Shown here: positions 8,392-16,493 of the stretch, one piece after another
Layout of the letters: each line of letters starts with the position of its first letter
Numbering within the stretch: the stretch's first letter is position 1
DNA from: UBA1801 sp035353395
GTDB lineage: Bacteria; Acidobacteriota; Holophagae; Holophagales; Holophagaceae
NCBI GenBank assembly: GCA_035353395.1
Contig: DAOPZL010000008.1
Span: forward strand, 17,317-81,316
Length of the DNA: 64,000 nt
Reading direction: 5' to 3'
The notes under the pieces: model-generated
Database searches by the model: none
What the model saw: only the letters and a program-made list of their open reading frames with translations
What the model was told of the DNA's origin: nothing
Program-made: the position numbers and the translations under genes

Positions 8392-9363
8392 CTATCTGGC
8401 GGCCTCGAGGCGCCTGAGATTCATGGAAGCAATGTCCTCGGGGAGCGGAACGAACCCACTGACGGCCACCAGCTTCTGGCCTTCATGGGAGAGGGTGAAC
8501 CGAAGGAATCCGAGAATGTTGGGATCCAGCGGCTTGCCGGGCGTCTTGTTCACATACATGTTCAGCACGCGGGTGATCGGATAGGATCCGTCGGCGATGC
8601 TCGCCAGGCTCGGCTCCACGGCGGACTTCCCACCCAGGGGGACGATGGGCAGCATCCGCAGGCTGCTGAAGCTCTGCGAGATGGACCCGTAGCCGATGGC
8701 CGCCTGGTTGGCGCTCAACTCCTCGATCATCTCCAGGATGTCGGCGAATCGCCGGATGCCCGGCTTGTAGGTGCCCGGAATGGAGGACCTGAAGAAGTCG
8801 AGCGTGCCGGAACCGAGGGGATGGCCGTAGGCTTCGATGGGGCGGTTGGGCCAGTTGCCCGAGGACAGCCCCAGGTCGCCCCAGACCGTCACATCCTTCG
8901 GCCAGCCCAGGCGGCGGGTCGTCGTGTAGGTCGCGTCGATCTGCTCCATCTTGATTTCCTTGAGCGGATTGCTCTTGTGGACCAGGAAGACCAGGGCGTC
9001 CATGGCCATGGCGACGCGCAGGGGCGGATAGCCCCATTTGGCGGTGAACTGGGCGATCTCTTCGGCCGTCAAGTCCCTGGCCGAGGGCGCGATCAGGGTC
9101 CGGCCGTCGAGGAAGGCCTGGAAGACCTTGTCCTGGAGCGTCGAGGTGTATTCCATCTCGAAGCCGAAGCACCTGTACTTGTAGGACTCCTTCCACTTGA
9201 AGACCATCGGTTCGACCATCTCGGCGACCGTCGCGTGGACCAGGCGCCCTGGTTCCTGCGGCTGGGCTTCCTGGGCCTGGAGGACGGGCACCAGGAGAAG
9301 CACCGAGAGGACGGCCGGGATCACGGACCGGACGGCCCTGGGGATGCGATTCAGGTCTATCAT
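8392..9363 (-). CDS. PstS-like phosphate-type substrate-binding protein, copy 2
   Basis: A 323-residue paralogue of the gene downstream. A signal peptide (residues 1-30, ending VPVLQAQ) leads to the same fold, with SARDLTAEEIAQFTAKWGYPP, MDALVFLVHKSNPLKEIKMEQIDATY and YGHPLGSGTLDFF aligning block by block with copy 1. The N-terminal phosphate-loop region is degenerate (no GSxT). Both copies end with a similar MNLRRL/ANLRRL tail. The start ATG 9361-9363 was chosen because it begins the signal peptide. The two genes form a two-gene operon; the function (phosphate capture, oxyanion binding or sensing) is open. Confidence 0.83.
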   Translation of the reverse strand: MIDLNRIPRAVRSVIPAVLSVLLLVPVLQAQEAQPQEPGRLVHATVAEMVEPMVFKWKESYKYRCFGFEMEYTSTLQDKVFQAFLDGRTLIAPSARDLTAEEIAQFTAKWGYPPLRVAMAMDALVFLVHKSNPLKEIKMEQIDATYTTTRRLGWPKDVTVWGDLGLSSGNWPNRPIEAYGHPLGSGTLDFFRSSIPGTYKPGIRRFADILEMIEELSANQAAIGYGSISQSFSSLRMLPIVPLGGKSAVEPSLASIADGSYPITRVLNMYVNKTPGKPLDPNILGFLRFTLSHEGQKLVAVSGFVPLPEDIASMNLRRLEAAR

Positions 9364-9877
9364 CAAAGCCCTCCATAAGGGATGGACGGGGAACCTGGAG
9401 GTTCCTGAAGAACGAACTCGTCGAGACAGGCGGAAAGGGCGCAGAAGATCCCCTCCGAGAGCCCTGGTTCGGGAAAAAAGGCTGCCCTCTGGAATAGCAT
9501 GGTGCCGGGCAACTGTAAATCGGAATCCAGCGGGATCAGGAGGCAGGACTCCGCGCCCCTCAAGGGGCCGAAGCACCACCCGAACCAGGCCTCTCGCTCC
9601 GGGATCCCAACCGAAGCCGCACAGGGGAAGGCAGGATACGGAATTCATATATTATTTTGGGAATATCAACCATCAGGCAAGCTACTTACCTTCAATCACC
9701 AGGATTCCGCGCTTGCCTTGAATAATTATCTAATTTTACGACTTATCCACATCCCCTGTCGGACACGCGGAACGCCGCAAGTCCTGGGGACCAGGGCCCC
9801 CGGGCACGGCTGGGCCCGTCTGCGCCAGGCTGGATCCACGCCCTCCGCCAATCCAGGGAGGATCTTCGGCTGGTCTG
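9364..9877. other. 514-nt intergenic region upstream of the PstS-like pair
   Basis: I see no gene. The segment from about 9640 to 9745 is AT-rich and is the likely promoter area for the leftward PstS-like operon. It includes an 8-bp inverted repeat, AGGCAAGC (9675-9682) and GCTTGCCT (9711-9718), with a 28-nt spacer. No clear -35/-10 pair or Pho box could be assigned by eye. Confidence 0.45.
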
Positions 9878-10054
9878 CTAGATCGCCGAGGGCTCGCTCG
9901 GCACGACGGCTTCGAGTTCCTCGGGGGCGGAGGACTCGGACTGGCAATTCGCGCCGGAGTCCTTCATGGCCTTCTTCTGGCGCTTCTCCTCCTGCTTCCG
10001 CTGGCGCGCAAGATCGCGTTGCCGCTTGTCGCGTTGATAATTCGGCTTGGCCAC
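9878..10054 (-). CDS. Small highly charged protein (58 residues)
   Basis: A short gene starting at GTG (10052-10054) with a GGAGAG ribosome site 3 nt upstream, ending at TAG (9878-9880). The product begins MAKPNYQRDKRQRDLARQRKQ and is almost entirely Lys, Arg, Gln and Glu up to residue 31, followed by an acidic, Pro/Ser-rich tail with one Cys. It is probably helical or disordered and may bind nucleic acid. From memory, similar small MAKPNY-type proteins occur in other bacteria as uncharacterised proteins. The start lies only 12 nt beyond the U-run of the terminator of the cold-shock gene, so its expression probably depends on read-through. Confidence 0.72.
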   Translation of the reverse strand: MAKPNYQRDKRQRDLARQRKQEEKRQKKAMKDSGANCQSESSAPEELEAVVPSEPSAI

Positions 10055-10066
10055 AAGCTCTCCATG

Positions 10067-10097
10067 AAAAAAAGCCCGCCGTCCTGGGATGGCGGGC
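10067..10097 (-). terminator. Intrinsic terminator of the cold-shock gene
   Basis: GCCCGCC (read on the minus strand from 10097) pairs with GGCGGGC ending at 10074 around a 10-nt loop and is followed on the minus strand by seven U residues (10073-10067). It lies 20 nt after the csp stop. It is the clearest Rho-independent terminator in the window. Confidence 0.88.
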
Positions 10098-10117
10098 CAG
10101 ATCAGCTCGGGTTCGAA

Positions 10118-10321
10118 TCAGATCTTGGTGACGTTGACCGCCTGGGGGCCTTTCTGGCCCTGGCTCACCTCGAAGCTGACGCGCTGCTGCTCATCCAGGG
10201 ACTTGAAGCCCGACATCTGGATGGCGGTGTGATGAACGAAGAGGTCCTGGCCTCCGCCGTCGGGGGTGATGAATCCGAAGCCCTTTTCAGCGTTGAACCA
10301 CTTGACGGTGCCCTGTGCCAT
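10118..10321 (-). CDS. Cold-shock domain protein, CspA family
   Basis: A 67-residue single-domain RNA/DNA-binding protein of the five-stranded OB fold. Both nucleic-acid-binding motifs are present: RNP1 as KGFGFI (residues 13-18) and RNP2 as DLFVHH (residues 26-31), with the usual GTVKWFNAEKG start and GPQAVNV end. Such proteins melt mRNA structure as RNA chaperones, often but not always on cold shock. A hairpin in the 5' leader (10339-10372) and a strong terminator 20 nt downstream frame the gene. Confidence 0.97.
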   Translation of the reverse strand: MAQGTVKWFNAEKGFGFITPDGGGQDLFVHHTAIQMSGFKSLDEQQRVSFEVSQGQKGPQAVNVTKI

Positions 10322-10338
10322 GGTGTTTTCCTACTCTT

Positions 10339-10372
10339 GTCTCGATGCTGTTCGCTTGGAGCAGGTCGAGAC
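10339..10372 (-). promoter_or_regulatory. Hairpin in the 5' leader of the cold-shock gene
   Basis: A 7-bp stem, GTCTCGA (10339-10345) with TCGAGAC (10366-10372), continues after a 2-nt bulge into a further 4-bp stem (TGCT with AGCA), giving an 11-bp bulged hairpin that ends 18 nt before the csp ATG. Cold-shock genes commonly carry structured leaders that change fold with temperature; that function is inferred here. Confidence 0.45.
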
Positions 10373-10568
10373 GAGGACGGGCCCGGCGGAGAAGATCGCA
10401 CCTTGCGCGCTTCTACTCATCCACTCTGCACTAGAATCAGGCGAATAGCGAGGGAATTCGCGTTCCCCTCCAGACGAAAGGGTTCCGCCGGGGAGAATGT
10501 TCCGTCACGGGACATCCCCACCCTGCCCTCCAAGGCCAAACTCCCGGATTCTGCGTCAGACTGGAGCC

Positions 10569-10967
10569 ATGCCCTTCACCCTCCGCCAGCTCGCCGCCGA
10601 CATCCTGAAGGGGTCCGGCTGGGACCTGCCGCCGCTGCCGCTGGTGTGGTCGCCGCGGATGGCGCGGTGCGCGGGGCTCTTCGTGGTGGAGAAGGATCCG
10701 CGGGGGGTGTGGCGGCCAGAGATCCGGCTGTCCATCCCGCTCCTGCGGCGCCGGGACTGGCCCTGGCCCATCCAGGTCTGCGGCTGCAACTGCCGGGAGC
10801 CGGAGGCCGTCACGCGGCGGATCCTGGAGCACGAGCTGATCCACTACAAGCTCTGGCGGGACGGCGAGCGGGATTTCGGGCATACGGAGCTGTTCCGCCG
10901 GATCGCCTGGGAAGTGTTTGGTCACCAGAGCATCACCCACGGCATCGGCCAGGAGCCGGCGGCATGA
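10569..10967 (+). CDS. SprT-like zinc metallopeptidase domain protein
   Basis: A 132-residue protein with the zinc-peptidase signature HELIH at residues 88-92 and a downstream FGHTELFRRIAWEVFGH segment that supplies the third metal ligand, as in the SprT/SprT-like family. The central part (MARCAGLFVVE...EIRLSIPLL) fits the conserved strand before the active helix. It lacks the C-terminal zinc ribbon of longer SprT proteins. Its cellular substrate is unknown. The ATG at 10569 begins the MPFTLRQLAADIL helix; the GGAG before it is only 2 nt away, so a start at ATG 10497 (24 residues longer) is possible. Confidence 0.8.
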   Translation: MPFTLRQLAADILKGSGWDLPPLPLVWSPRMARCAGLFVVEKDPRGVWRPEIRLSIPLLRRRDWPWPIQVCGCNCREPEAVTRRILEHELIHYKLWRDGERDFGHTELFRRIAWEVFGHQSITHGIGQEPAA

Positions 10968-11031
10968 CCGGACGCCGGGATATCCTGGATGTGTCAATAT
11001 CCGTTCTTCCCGCCCCGAAAGCCTGGAGCCC

Positions 11032-12510
11032 ATGCCCACCCTGAGCCTGATCCCGTCACTCCTGCCCGTTCCGCACTTTCCTCAGGCTCCTGCCGGTATC
11101 CACCTGCCCCATGCCCGGAAGATCTTCGCCCTCCGCGACATCCATTTCCGGGAGGTGAAGGCCGTCGGGTTCGACATGGACTATACCCTGAGCCACTACC
11201 GCTCCCCGGAGATCGACGAACTGGCCTTCCGGAAGTCGAGCCTGCTGCTGGTGCGGGAACTGGGCTATCCCGCGTGGCTGCTGGAACAATCCTTCGATCC
11301 CGGCTTCGCCGTCCGCGGCCTGGTGCTGGACGGGAACCACGGCAACCTCCTGAAGCTGAGCATCGAGCGGGTGCCGCTGCGGGCCTGCCACGGCACCCAC
11401 CCGATGGCCCGCGAGGACATCGACGCCACCTACGGCCGGCGGCGCGTCGTGTCTTCCGCCCAGGGGTACCGCAGCATCGACACCCTCTTCGAGATCCCCG
11501 AGAGCCATCTCTACGCCGTGCTGGTGGACGCCCTCGACCTGGGCATCGTGAAGGACAAGAGCTACCTCCAGATCTTCCATGACGTGCGCTGGGCCATCGA
11601 CTCGGTCCACCGGAACGGGGACATCAAGGCGGAAGTCCTGGCGGACCGGGATTTCTTCATCCTCAAGGATCCGGAGCTGCCCGCGGCCCTGGACCGCTGG
11701 AAGCGCGCCGGGAAGAAGCTGTTCGTGGTCTCGAACAGCGAATGGGCCTTCACCGATGGGGTGCTGTCCCACCTGCTGGACGGGCAGGACCCGGCCCGGC
11801 CCGCCTGGGAGGACTACTTCGACCTGGTGGTCACCCACTCCCGGAAGCCCGTCTTCTTCGAGGAGCCCCAGCCGGCCCTGCCGACGGAAGGACATCCCAG
11901 GGCCTTCACCGGGGGGAACGCGGGCTGGCTCGAACAGCGCCTGGAGGCCGGCGGCGAGGAGATCCTGTACATCGGGGACCACATCTACGGGGACATCCTC
12001 CGTTCGAAGAAGAACGTCTCCTGGCGGACGCTGCTCCTGATCCCGGAGCTGGGGGCCTCCCTGCAGCGCCTCGAGGCGCGCGCGGAGGACATCCAGGAAT
12101 ACCTGCGTTCCGAGACGCTCCGGCGGCAGGATTCGCAGCGAAGCTCGCTGCTGCAGGACAAACTGGACCGGAACCGCGAGCAGCGCCGCCTCCTGGCGAC
12201 GCGCCTCTCCCCGGAAGCCCTCCGCGCCCTGGACCACGAGGCGGACCAGATCCGGGCGGAGCTCGAGGCTTCCCAGGTCCGGGCCCTGGCCCAGGAGGCG
12301 CGGGTCGCCGGCCTGGACCGGGACATCGAGGCGGATTTCAACGCGCGGTGGGGCTCCATCTTCCGGGACGGCTACCAGCTGACCCGGTTCGCGGACCAGA
12401 TCCAACAATATGCATGCGCATATACGGGGAAAATCAGTAACCTGTATTTCATGGATCCTGGTGCCGCCTTGTACTCCCCCGTACCGACCCTACCTCATGA
12501 GCGGATTTGA
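11032..12510 (+). CDS. HAD-superfamily 5'-nucleotidase (cytosolic IMP/GMP type)
   Basis: A 492-residue homologue of the HAD-IG 5'-nucleotidase family, which includes the eukaryotic purine 5'-nucleotidase cN-II. HAD motif I is FDMDYTL with Asp48 and Asp50, motif II is FVVSNSEW, and motif III/IV is ILYIGDHIYGDILRSKK. It is expected to remove the 5' phosphate from purine nucleotides in the cytoplasm. Residues about 350-440 form an Arg/Gln/Glu-rich coiled coil (LLQDKLDRNREQRRLLATRL) followed by a conserved NARWGSIFRDGYQLTRFADQIQQYACAYTGKISNLYF ending. ATG 11032 was chosen over an upstream frame because the family similarity begins at ALRDIHF and codon bias starts here. Confidence 0.9.
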   Translation: MPTLSLIPSLLPVPHFPQAPAGIHLPHARKIFALRDIHFREVKAVGFDMDYTLSHYRSPEIDELAFRKSSLLLVRELGYPAWLLEQSFDPGFAVRGLVLDGNHGNLLKLSIERVPLRACHGTHPMAREDIDATYGRRRVVSSAQGYRSIDTLFEIPESHLYAVLVDALDLGIVKDKSYLQIFHDVRWAIDSVHRNGDIKAEVLADRDFFILKDPELPAALDRWKRAGKKLFVVSNSEWAFTDGVLSHLLDGQDPARPAWEDYFDLVVTHSRKPVFFEEPQPALPTEGHPRAFTGGNAGWLEQRLEAGGEEILYIGDHIYGDILRSKKNVSWRTLLLIPELGASLQRLEARAEDIQEYLRSETLRRQDSQRSSLLQDKLDRNREQRRLLATRLSPEALRALDHEADQIRAELEASQVRALAQEARVAGLDRDIEADFNARWGSIFRDGYQLTRFADQIQQYACAYTGKISNLYFMDPGAALYSPVPTLPHERI

Positions 12511-12623
12511 CCCATCAATTGTCGCTTGTCTTCTGAACACGGATGGGATAGAAATCCTCGACACAATCCTCGAAGTACCAGCACCTAATCGAGTGCATCA
12601 TATCCTTATTACGGAGTGGACCC

Positions 12624-13076
12624 TTGAAACACGCCGAAAGCACTTCCGAAAATCAGCCATCCCTGAAAACGCTCGGGGAACGAATCAAAGCCGTCAGGAC
12701 CACCTGGGGGTGGTCCCAGGAAGAGATGGCCGAAACCTTGCGCGTCGACCAGGCTTCCATCTCCTTCTGGGAGCGGGACAAGATCAAGCCCTCCGGCTCC
12801 GCGATGGTCGCCCTGGCCGCCCTGTTCAGGACCAGCCTCGACTCCCTGGAGGCCGGCACGGGTTTCGTGGTCCCGGATCCCCCGTCCAGGCCGCCCCTCG
12901 CGAAGACTGACCGCGAGTTTCCCCGCAGCGTCAGCCTGCCGATCTGCGACTCCGATCCCATCGTGGTCGTGGACCTGGTGGACGGCACCTCCAAGGGCAA
13001 GCAGCTCTCCGAGGCCATGATGGTGCTCGTGGAGTCCGTCAAGGCCGGCCGCCGCGTCTGGGTGGTGATGGAGTAG
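12624..13076 (+). CDS. Xre-family helix-turn-helix regulator
   Basis: A 150-residue protein. Residues 14-72 form a Cro/C1-type DNA-binding domain (LGERIKAVRTTWGWSQEEMAETLRV, recognition helix DQASISFWERDKIKP). After a short linker, a C-terminal domain of about 55 residues has two strands and a helix (PIVVVDLVDGTSKGKQLSEAMMVLVESVKAGRRVWVVME) that I cannot assign; it may sense a ligand or dimerise. The start is TTG 12624, supported by GGAG 7 nt upstream; the next ATG would cut the HTH. The upstream 110 nt are more AT-rich than the surroundings and probably hold its own promoter. Confidence 0.83.
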   Translation: MKHAESTSENQPSLKTLGERIKAVRTTWGWSQEEMAETLRVDQASISFWERDKIKPSGSAMVALAALFRTSLDSLEAGTGFVVPDPPSRPPLAKTDREFPRSVSLPICDSDPIVVVDLVDGTSKGKQLSEAMMVLVESVKAGRRVWVVME

Positions 13077-13100
13077 GCCGGGCCCGATCCGGCCAGGAGC

Positions 13101-13130
13101 GGCACGCAGGGCCGGAAAGCCCTGCGTGCC
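13101..13130. terminator. Hairpin terminator between convergent genes
   Basis: GGCACGCAGGG (13101-13111) and CCCTGCGTGCC (13120-13130) pair perfectly; one more pair on each side makes a 13-bp stem with a 6-nt loop. It sits between the stop codons of the convergent Xre and nucleoside-kinase genes. It has no U-run, so it may act with Rho or mainly shield 3' ends from both directions. Confidence 0.65.
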
Positions 13131-13136
13131 GGCTGG

Positions 13137-14798
13137 TCAGTACTCGAACGTGCTCCCCCCCACGAACTCCCTGAGAATGGAGGTCTGGGGCACCTCGTCG
13201 GCCAAGACGGGCACGAACATGCGGAGGAAGTGGAGGAGCCGGTAGGCCTCGCAGAAGGATTCGTCGTCCGTGGGCACCTCCAGCAGGAACCGTTCCGCGT
13301 AGAGCCTCAGCACGGCCGGCTCGTAGATGAGGGTGGAATTGAACATCACGTCCGCGTCCTCCTGGAAGGGATAGATGTTCCGCCGTTCTCCCCGCAGGAC
13401 GGAAGGCCACATGCTGATGGTCCGCGAGGCCGAGTGGCCGCGCGACTTCCGGTCCCTCACGATGCGCCGGATCAGGCGGACGTCCGTGGTCATGATGCGG
13501 TTGTGGTCGTCCAGGCTGAGCTGCGTGAGGGCGCTGATGTAGACCTTCAGCTTGTTCGCGGCCGGCACCGCAGCCGCGAGCTTCGGGTTGAGGCCGTGGA
13601 TCCCCTCCACCAGGAGGATGTCGTTGGGCCCCAGCTTCAGGGACTGGGTCCTGGGCGAGCGGGCGCCGGCGAGGAAGTCGTAGATCGGGATGGCCACCTC
13701 GCGTCCCGCCAGCAATTCCTCCATGTGCTGGTTGAAGAGGGCCACGTCCACGGCTTCCAGGCACTCGAAGTCCGGCTTGCCCTCCTCGTCGAGGGGCGTC
13801 TGGCTCCGTCCCACGAAGTAGTTGTCCGTGGAGAGGGCGATGGGCCGGAGCCCGTTCACCCGCAGCTGGATCATCAGGCGCTTGCTGAAGGTCGTCTTGC
13901 CCGAGGAGGAGGGCCCGGCGATCAGCACGAGCCGGACGTGCTCCCTCTGCGAGGCCACGATGTCCGCCAGTTCGGCGATCTTCTTCTCGTGGAAGCCCTC
14001 GGCGATCTTGATGACCTCGCCGATCTCCCCGGAAAGGCACGATTCGTTGAGCTGGCCGACGTTCACGACCCCCAGGATCCGGTTCCAGGCCTTGGTCTCC
14101 TTGTAGATCCTGAAGAGCTGGGGTTCCAGGGAGGATTCGGGCAGGCGGTCGGGCTGCTGGTTCTCGGGGAAGCGGAGCACGAAGCCGGGGGGATAGGGCA
14201 CGATGGCGAACTGGTCGATGTAGCCCGTGGAAGGCACCACCGGGCCGTACTGGATGTCCTTGAACACGCCGCAGCCCACCAGCCGGACCTCGATCCAGCG
14301 GGTGGTGGTGAGGAGCTTCACCTTGTCCTCGTAGCCCTCGGCCTCGAAGTGCTCCTTCGCCTCCTCGCTGGTGAGGACCTGGCGGTGGAACGGCCGGTTC
14401 TCCTGGACGATCTGGCGCATCCTCGCCTCGATGCGGAGGAGGTGGTCGGATTCCAGGGGAGGGTCCGCGAGGATGTCGAAGTAGTAGCCTCCGGCCAGGG
14501 ACTGGCCCACGACCACGCGGGCGTGGGGATAGAGTTCCTCTACCGCCTCGTAGAGGATCAGGCACGCGGAACGCCGGTAGACCGCCGTGCCCTCGCGCTG
14601 GGCGTAGTGCACGGGCGTGATCCGGCAGCCCGAGCGCACGGAGGTGTCCAGGCTGACCAGGTGCTGGTTGATCTTGGCGGCCAGGGGCCTGCCGCTCTTG
14701 GGGACGTAGCGCTTCAGGAGGTCCAGGATCCGCTCTCCCGCCTTCACCGGCAGGCGCTGCCCCTCCATCAGGACCTCGATCTGGTTGCCGTTGGACAT
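13137..14798 (-). CDS. Nucleoside kinase with TGS/SAD-like N-terminus (uridine-kinase related)
   Basis: A 553-residue fusion. Residues 6-70 form a TGS domain and about 80-270 resemble the threonyl-tRNA synthetase editing-like region (VGQSLAGGYYFDI, ESDHLLRIEARMRQIV). The C-terminal half is a P-loop phosphoribulokinase/uridine kinase: Walker A GPSSSGKT at 295-302, STDNYFVGRSQTP, IPIYDFLAGAR and ILLVEGIHGLN. Proteins with this architecture are annotated as nucleoside kinases and transfer phosphate from ATP to a nucleoside, but the substrate of this subgroup is not settled. The length is normal for the family. It lies 127 nt behind a histidine kinase gene on the same strand. Confidence 0.9.
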   Translation of the reverse strand: MSNGNQIEVLMEGQRLPVKAGERILDLLKRYVPKSGRPLAAKINQHLVSLDTSVRSGCRITPVHYAQREGTAVYRRSACLILYEAVEELYPHARVVVGQSLAGGYYFDILADPPLESDHLLRIEARMRQIVQENRPFHRQVLTSEEAKEHFEAEGYEDKVKLLTTTRWIEVRLVGCGVFKDIQYGPVVPSTGYIDQFAIVPYPPGFVLRFPENQQPDRLPESSLEPQLFRIYKETKAWNRILGVVNVGQLNESCLSGEIGEVIKIAEGFHEKKIAELADIVASQREHVRLVLIAGPSSSGKTTFSKRLMIQLRVNGLRPIALSTDNYFVGRSQTPLDEEGKPDFECLEAVDVALFNQHMEELLAGREVAIPIYDFLAGARSPRTQSLKLGPNDILLVEGIHGLNPKLAAAVPAANKLKVYISALTQLSLDDHNRIMTTDVRLIRRIVRDRKSRGHSASRTISMWPSVLRGERRNIYPFQEDADVMFNSTLIYEPAVLRLYAERFLLEVPTDDESFCEAYRLLHFLRMFVPVLADEVPQTSILREFVGGSTFEY

Positions 14799-14925
14799 GA
14801 CGAGCCTCGAAAGGGAAAGAAGCGTTCGCCGGTCTCATCGACCGTCGAGGCGGCGCGGCTGAACTCCGGGGCGCTCCGGTCCAGGCCACCCTCCCGCAGG
14901 GGCCGTCTTCCCCGCGCGGGCGCCC

Positions 14926-16389
14926 TCATGCGATGGGCACCGTGAGCGTCATGGTAGTCCCCTTCCCCATCCCCTCGCTCTCCAGGCCGATGGAGCCGCC
15001 CATCATCTCCATGAGGTGCCTGCAGATCACCAGTCCGAGGCCCGTGCCGCCGTATTCCCGGGCGTGCCCCCCCTCGGCCTGCACGAACTTCTGGAAGAGG
15101 CGGGCCTGGGCTTCGGGGGCGACGCCGATCCCGGTGTCGATCACCTGGATGATCATCTGCCCGAAGCCACGCTCGACCGCGACCCGGACGCTGCCTTCCT
15201 TGGTGAACTTGATGGCGTTGGACAGCACGTTCAGGAGCACCTGGCGCAGGCGTCCCGGATCCACGAGCACTTCCGGGAGCTCCGAGAGGTCCTCGGGCCA
15301 GACCAGTTCCGTCCCCGGCTTCCGGGGATAGGCCTGGGCGACGGGCTTGATCTCCTCGATGAGCGCATGGAGGCTCGAGGGCTCGGGATGCACCTGCATG
15401 CGCCCCGCCTCGATCTTCGCGAGGTCCAGGATGTCGTTCAGGAGGTCCAGCAGGTGGCGCCCGGAGGCGTAGCTGTCCTCGAGCATCCGGCGCATGTCCT
15501 CCTCGTCCTCGTAGAGACCGTCCATCACCAGCCTCGTGAAGCCGAGGATGCCCGTGAGGGGAGTCCTGAGTTCGTGGCTGGTGAGCGCCAGGAACTCGCT
15601 CTTGAACCGGTCGGCCTCCCGCAGGGCCGAGTTGGCCTTCTCCAGCTCCCCCGTCTTGAGCCGAAGGGCGTCCCGCTGTTCTCCCAGGTCCCGGAACAGC
15701 CAGGCGTTGTAGATGGACACGGCCACCTGCCGCTGGAGCACCGTCAGGATCTCCTGGTCCTCCTCCATGTGGTGGCTGGAATCCAGGGCCATGATCGCGA
15801 AGCCCATCAGCAGGAGCTGGTTCTCGAAGGGGACGAAGAAGGCCCTCGAGTCCCCGGTGCCTTTCAGGATCTCCATGGGGCCCCGGAGGGTGGCGGCATC
15901 GAGCCACTGGTGCTGGAACAGGACGATGGGGGAATCCGGGAACGGGTTCGGGGCGGGCAGCGTGAGCCTGCTCCAGGCACTGCGGGGCATGCCGTGCCCG
16001 ACCTGGGGGTGGTAGCAGGAGCCGCCGTCCTCCAGGACCCAGACCACGCAGTTCCTGGCATTGAATTCCTGGACGAACACGTCCTGGAGCACGCTGGCGA
16101 CCTGGGCGGCCTTCGGCGTGGCGGCCAGGATCTCGGCCACGTGCTGGAGGACGGACATCTGGTGGGTGCGGCGGCTGAGCCGGGCCCGGAGGTCCGTCAA
16201 CTCCTGGTTCAGCTGGGAGATCTGCCGCTGGCTGTGGACCAGTTCCGCCAGGACGTCCCCCCCCTGGCCCCGGGCAGCGGACCCCGGCTGGACCGGAGAG
16301 GCTCCCCGCTTGCCCGATCCAGGCCCTCCCGGCGGCACGCCAGGCTTGAGCGGGTTGGGCGGCGATGGGCTCATGGCGGACACAAGCAT
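14926..16389 (-). CDS. GAF-domain sensor histidine kinase (soluble)
   Basis: A 487-residue cytoplasmic kinase without membrane segments. A Pro/Gly-rich N-terminus and a coiled coil (about 47-80) lead to a GAF-like sensor domain (85-235), a short coiled coil, then HisKA with SHELRTP (His272) and a HATPase domain with N (LSNAIKF), G1 (DTGIGVAPEA), F (LFQKFVQ) and G2 (GGTGLGL) boxes. It autophosphorylates and passes phosphate to an unlinked response regulator. Two starts are possible, ATG 16389 and ATG 16374; neither has a clear Shine-Dalgarno. It is divergent from the sigma-factor gene. Confidence 0.92.
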   Translation of the reverse strand: MLVSAMSPSPPNPLKPGVPPGGPGSGKRGASPVQPGSAARGQGGDVLAELVHSQRQISQLNQELTDLRARLSRRTHQMSVLQHVAEILAATPKAAQVASVLQDVFVQEFNARNCVVWVLEDGGSCYHPQVGHGMPRSAWSRLTLPAPNPFPDSPIVLFQHQWLDAATLRGPMEILKGTGDSRAFFVPFENQLLLMGFAIMALDSSHHMEEDQEILTVLQRQVAVSIYNAWLFRDLGEQRDALRLKTGELEKANSALREADRFKSEFLALTSHELRTPLTGILGFTRLVMDGLYEDEEDMRRMLEDSYASGRHLLDLLNDILDLAKIEAGRMQVHPEPSSLHALIEEIKPVAQAYPRKPGTELVWPEDLSELPEVLVDPGRLRQVLLNVLSNAIKFTKEGSVRVAVERGFGQMIIQVIDTGIGVAPEAQARLFQKFVQAEGGHAREYGGTGLGLVICRHLMEMMGGSIGLESEGMGKGTTMTLTVPIA

Positions 16390-16493
16390 GACGCCGGTCG
16401 GGGGGACTGTCCAAGTAAATGAACCATCCCGGGGAATTCCCCACTCTGACGACGTGATTAATTTCCGGTGATGGCTTAGTCTATGGTTTGCCG

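Noticed and set aside
10110..10119. GGTTCGAATC, which looks like a tRNA T-arm
   Set aside because: No acceptor stem, D-arm or anticodon arm can be built around it; it lies between the csp stop and its terminator.
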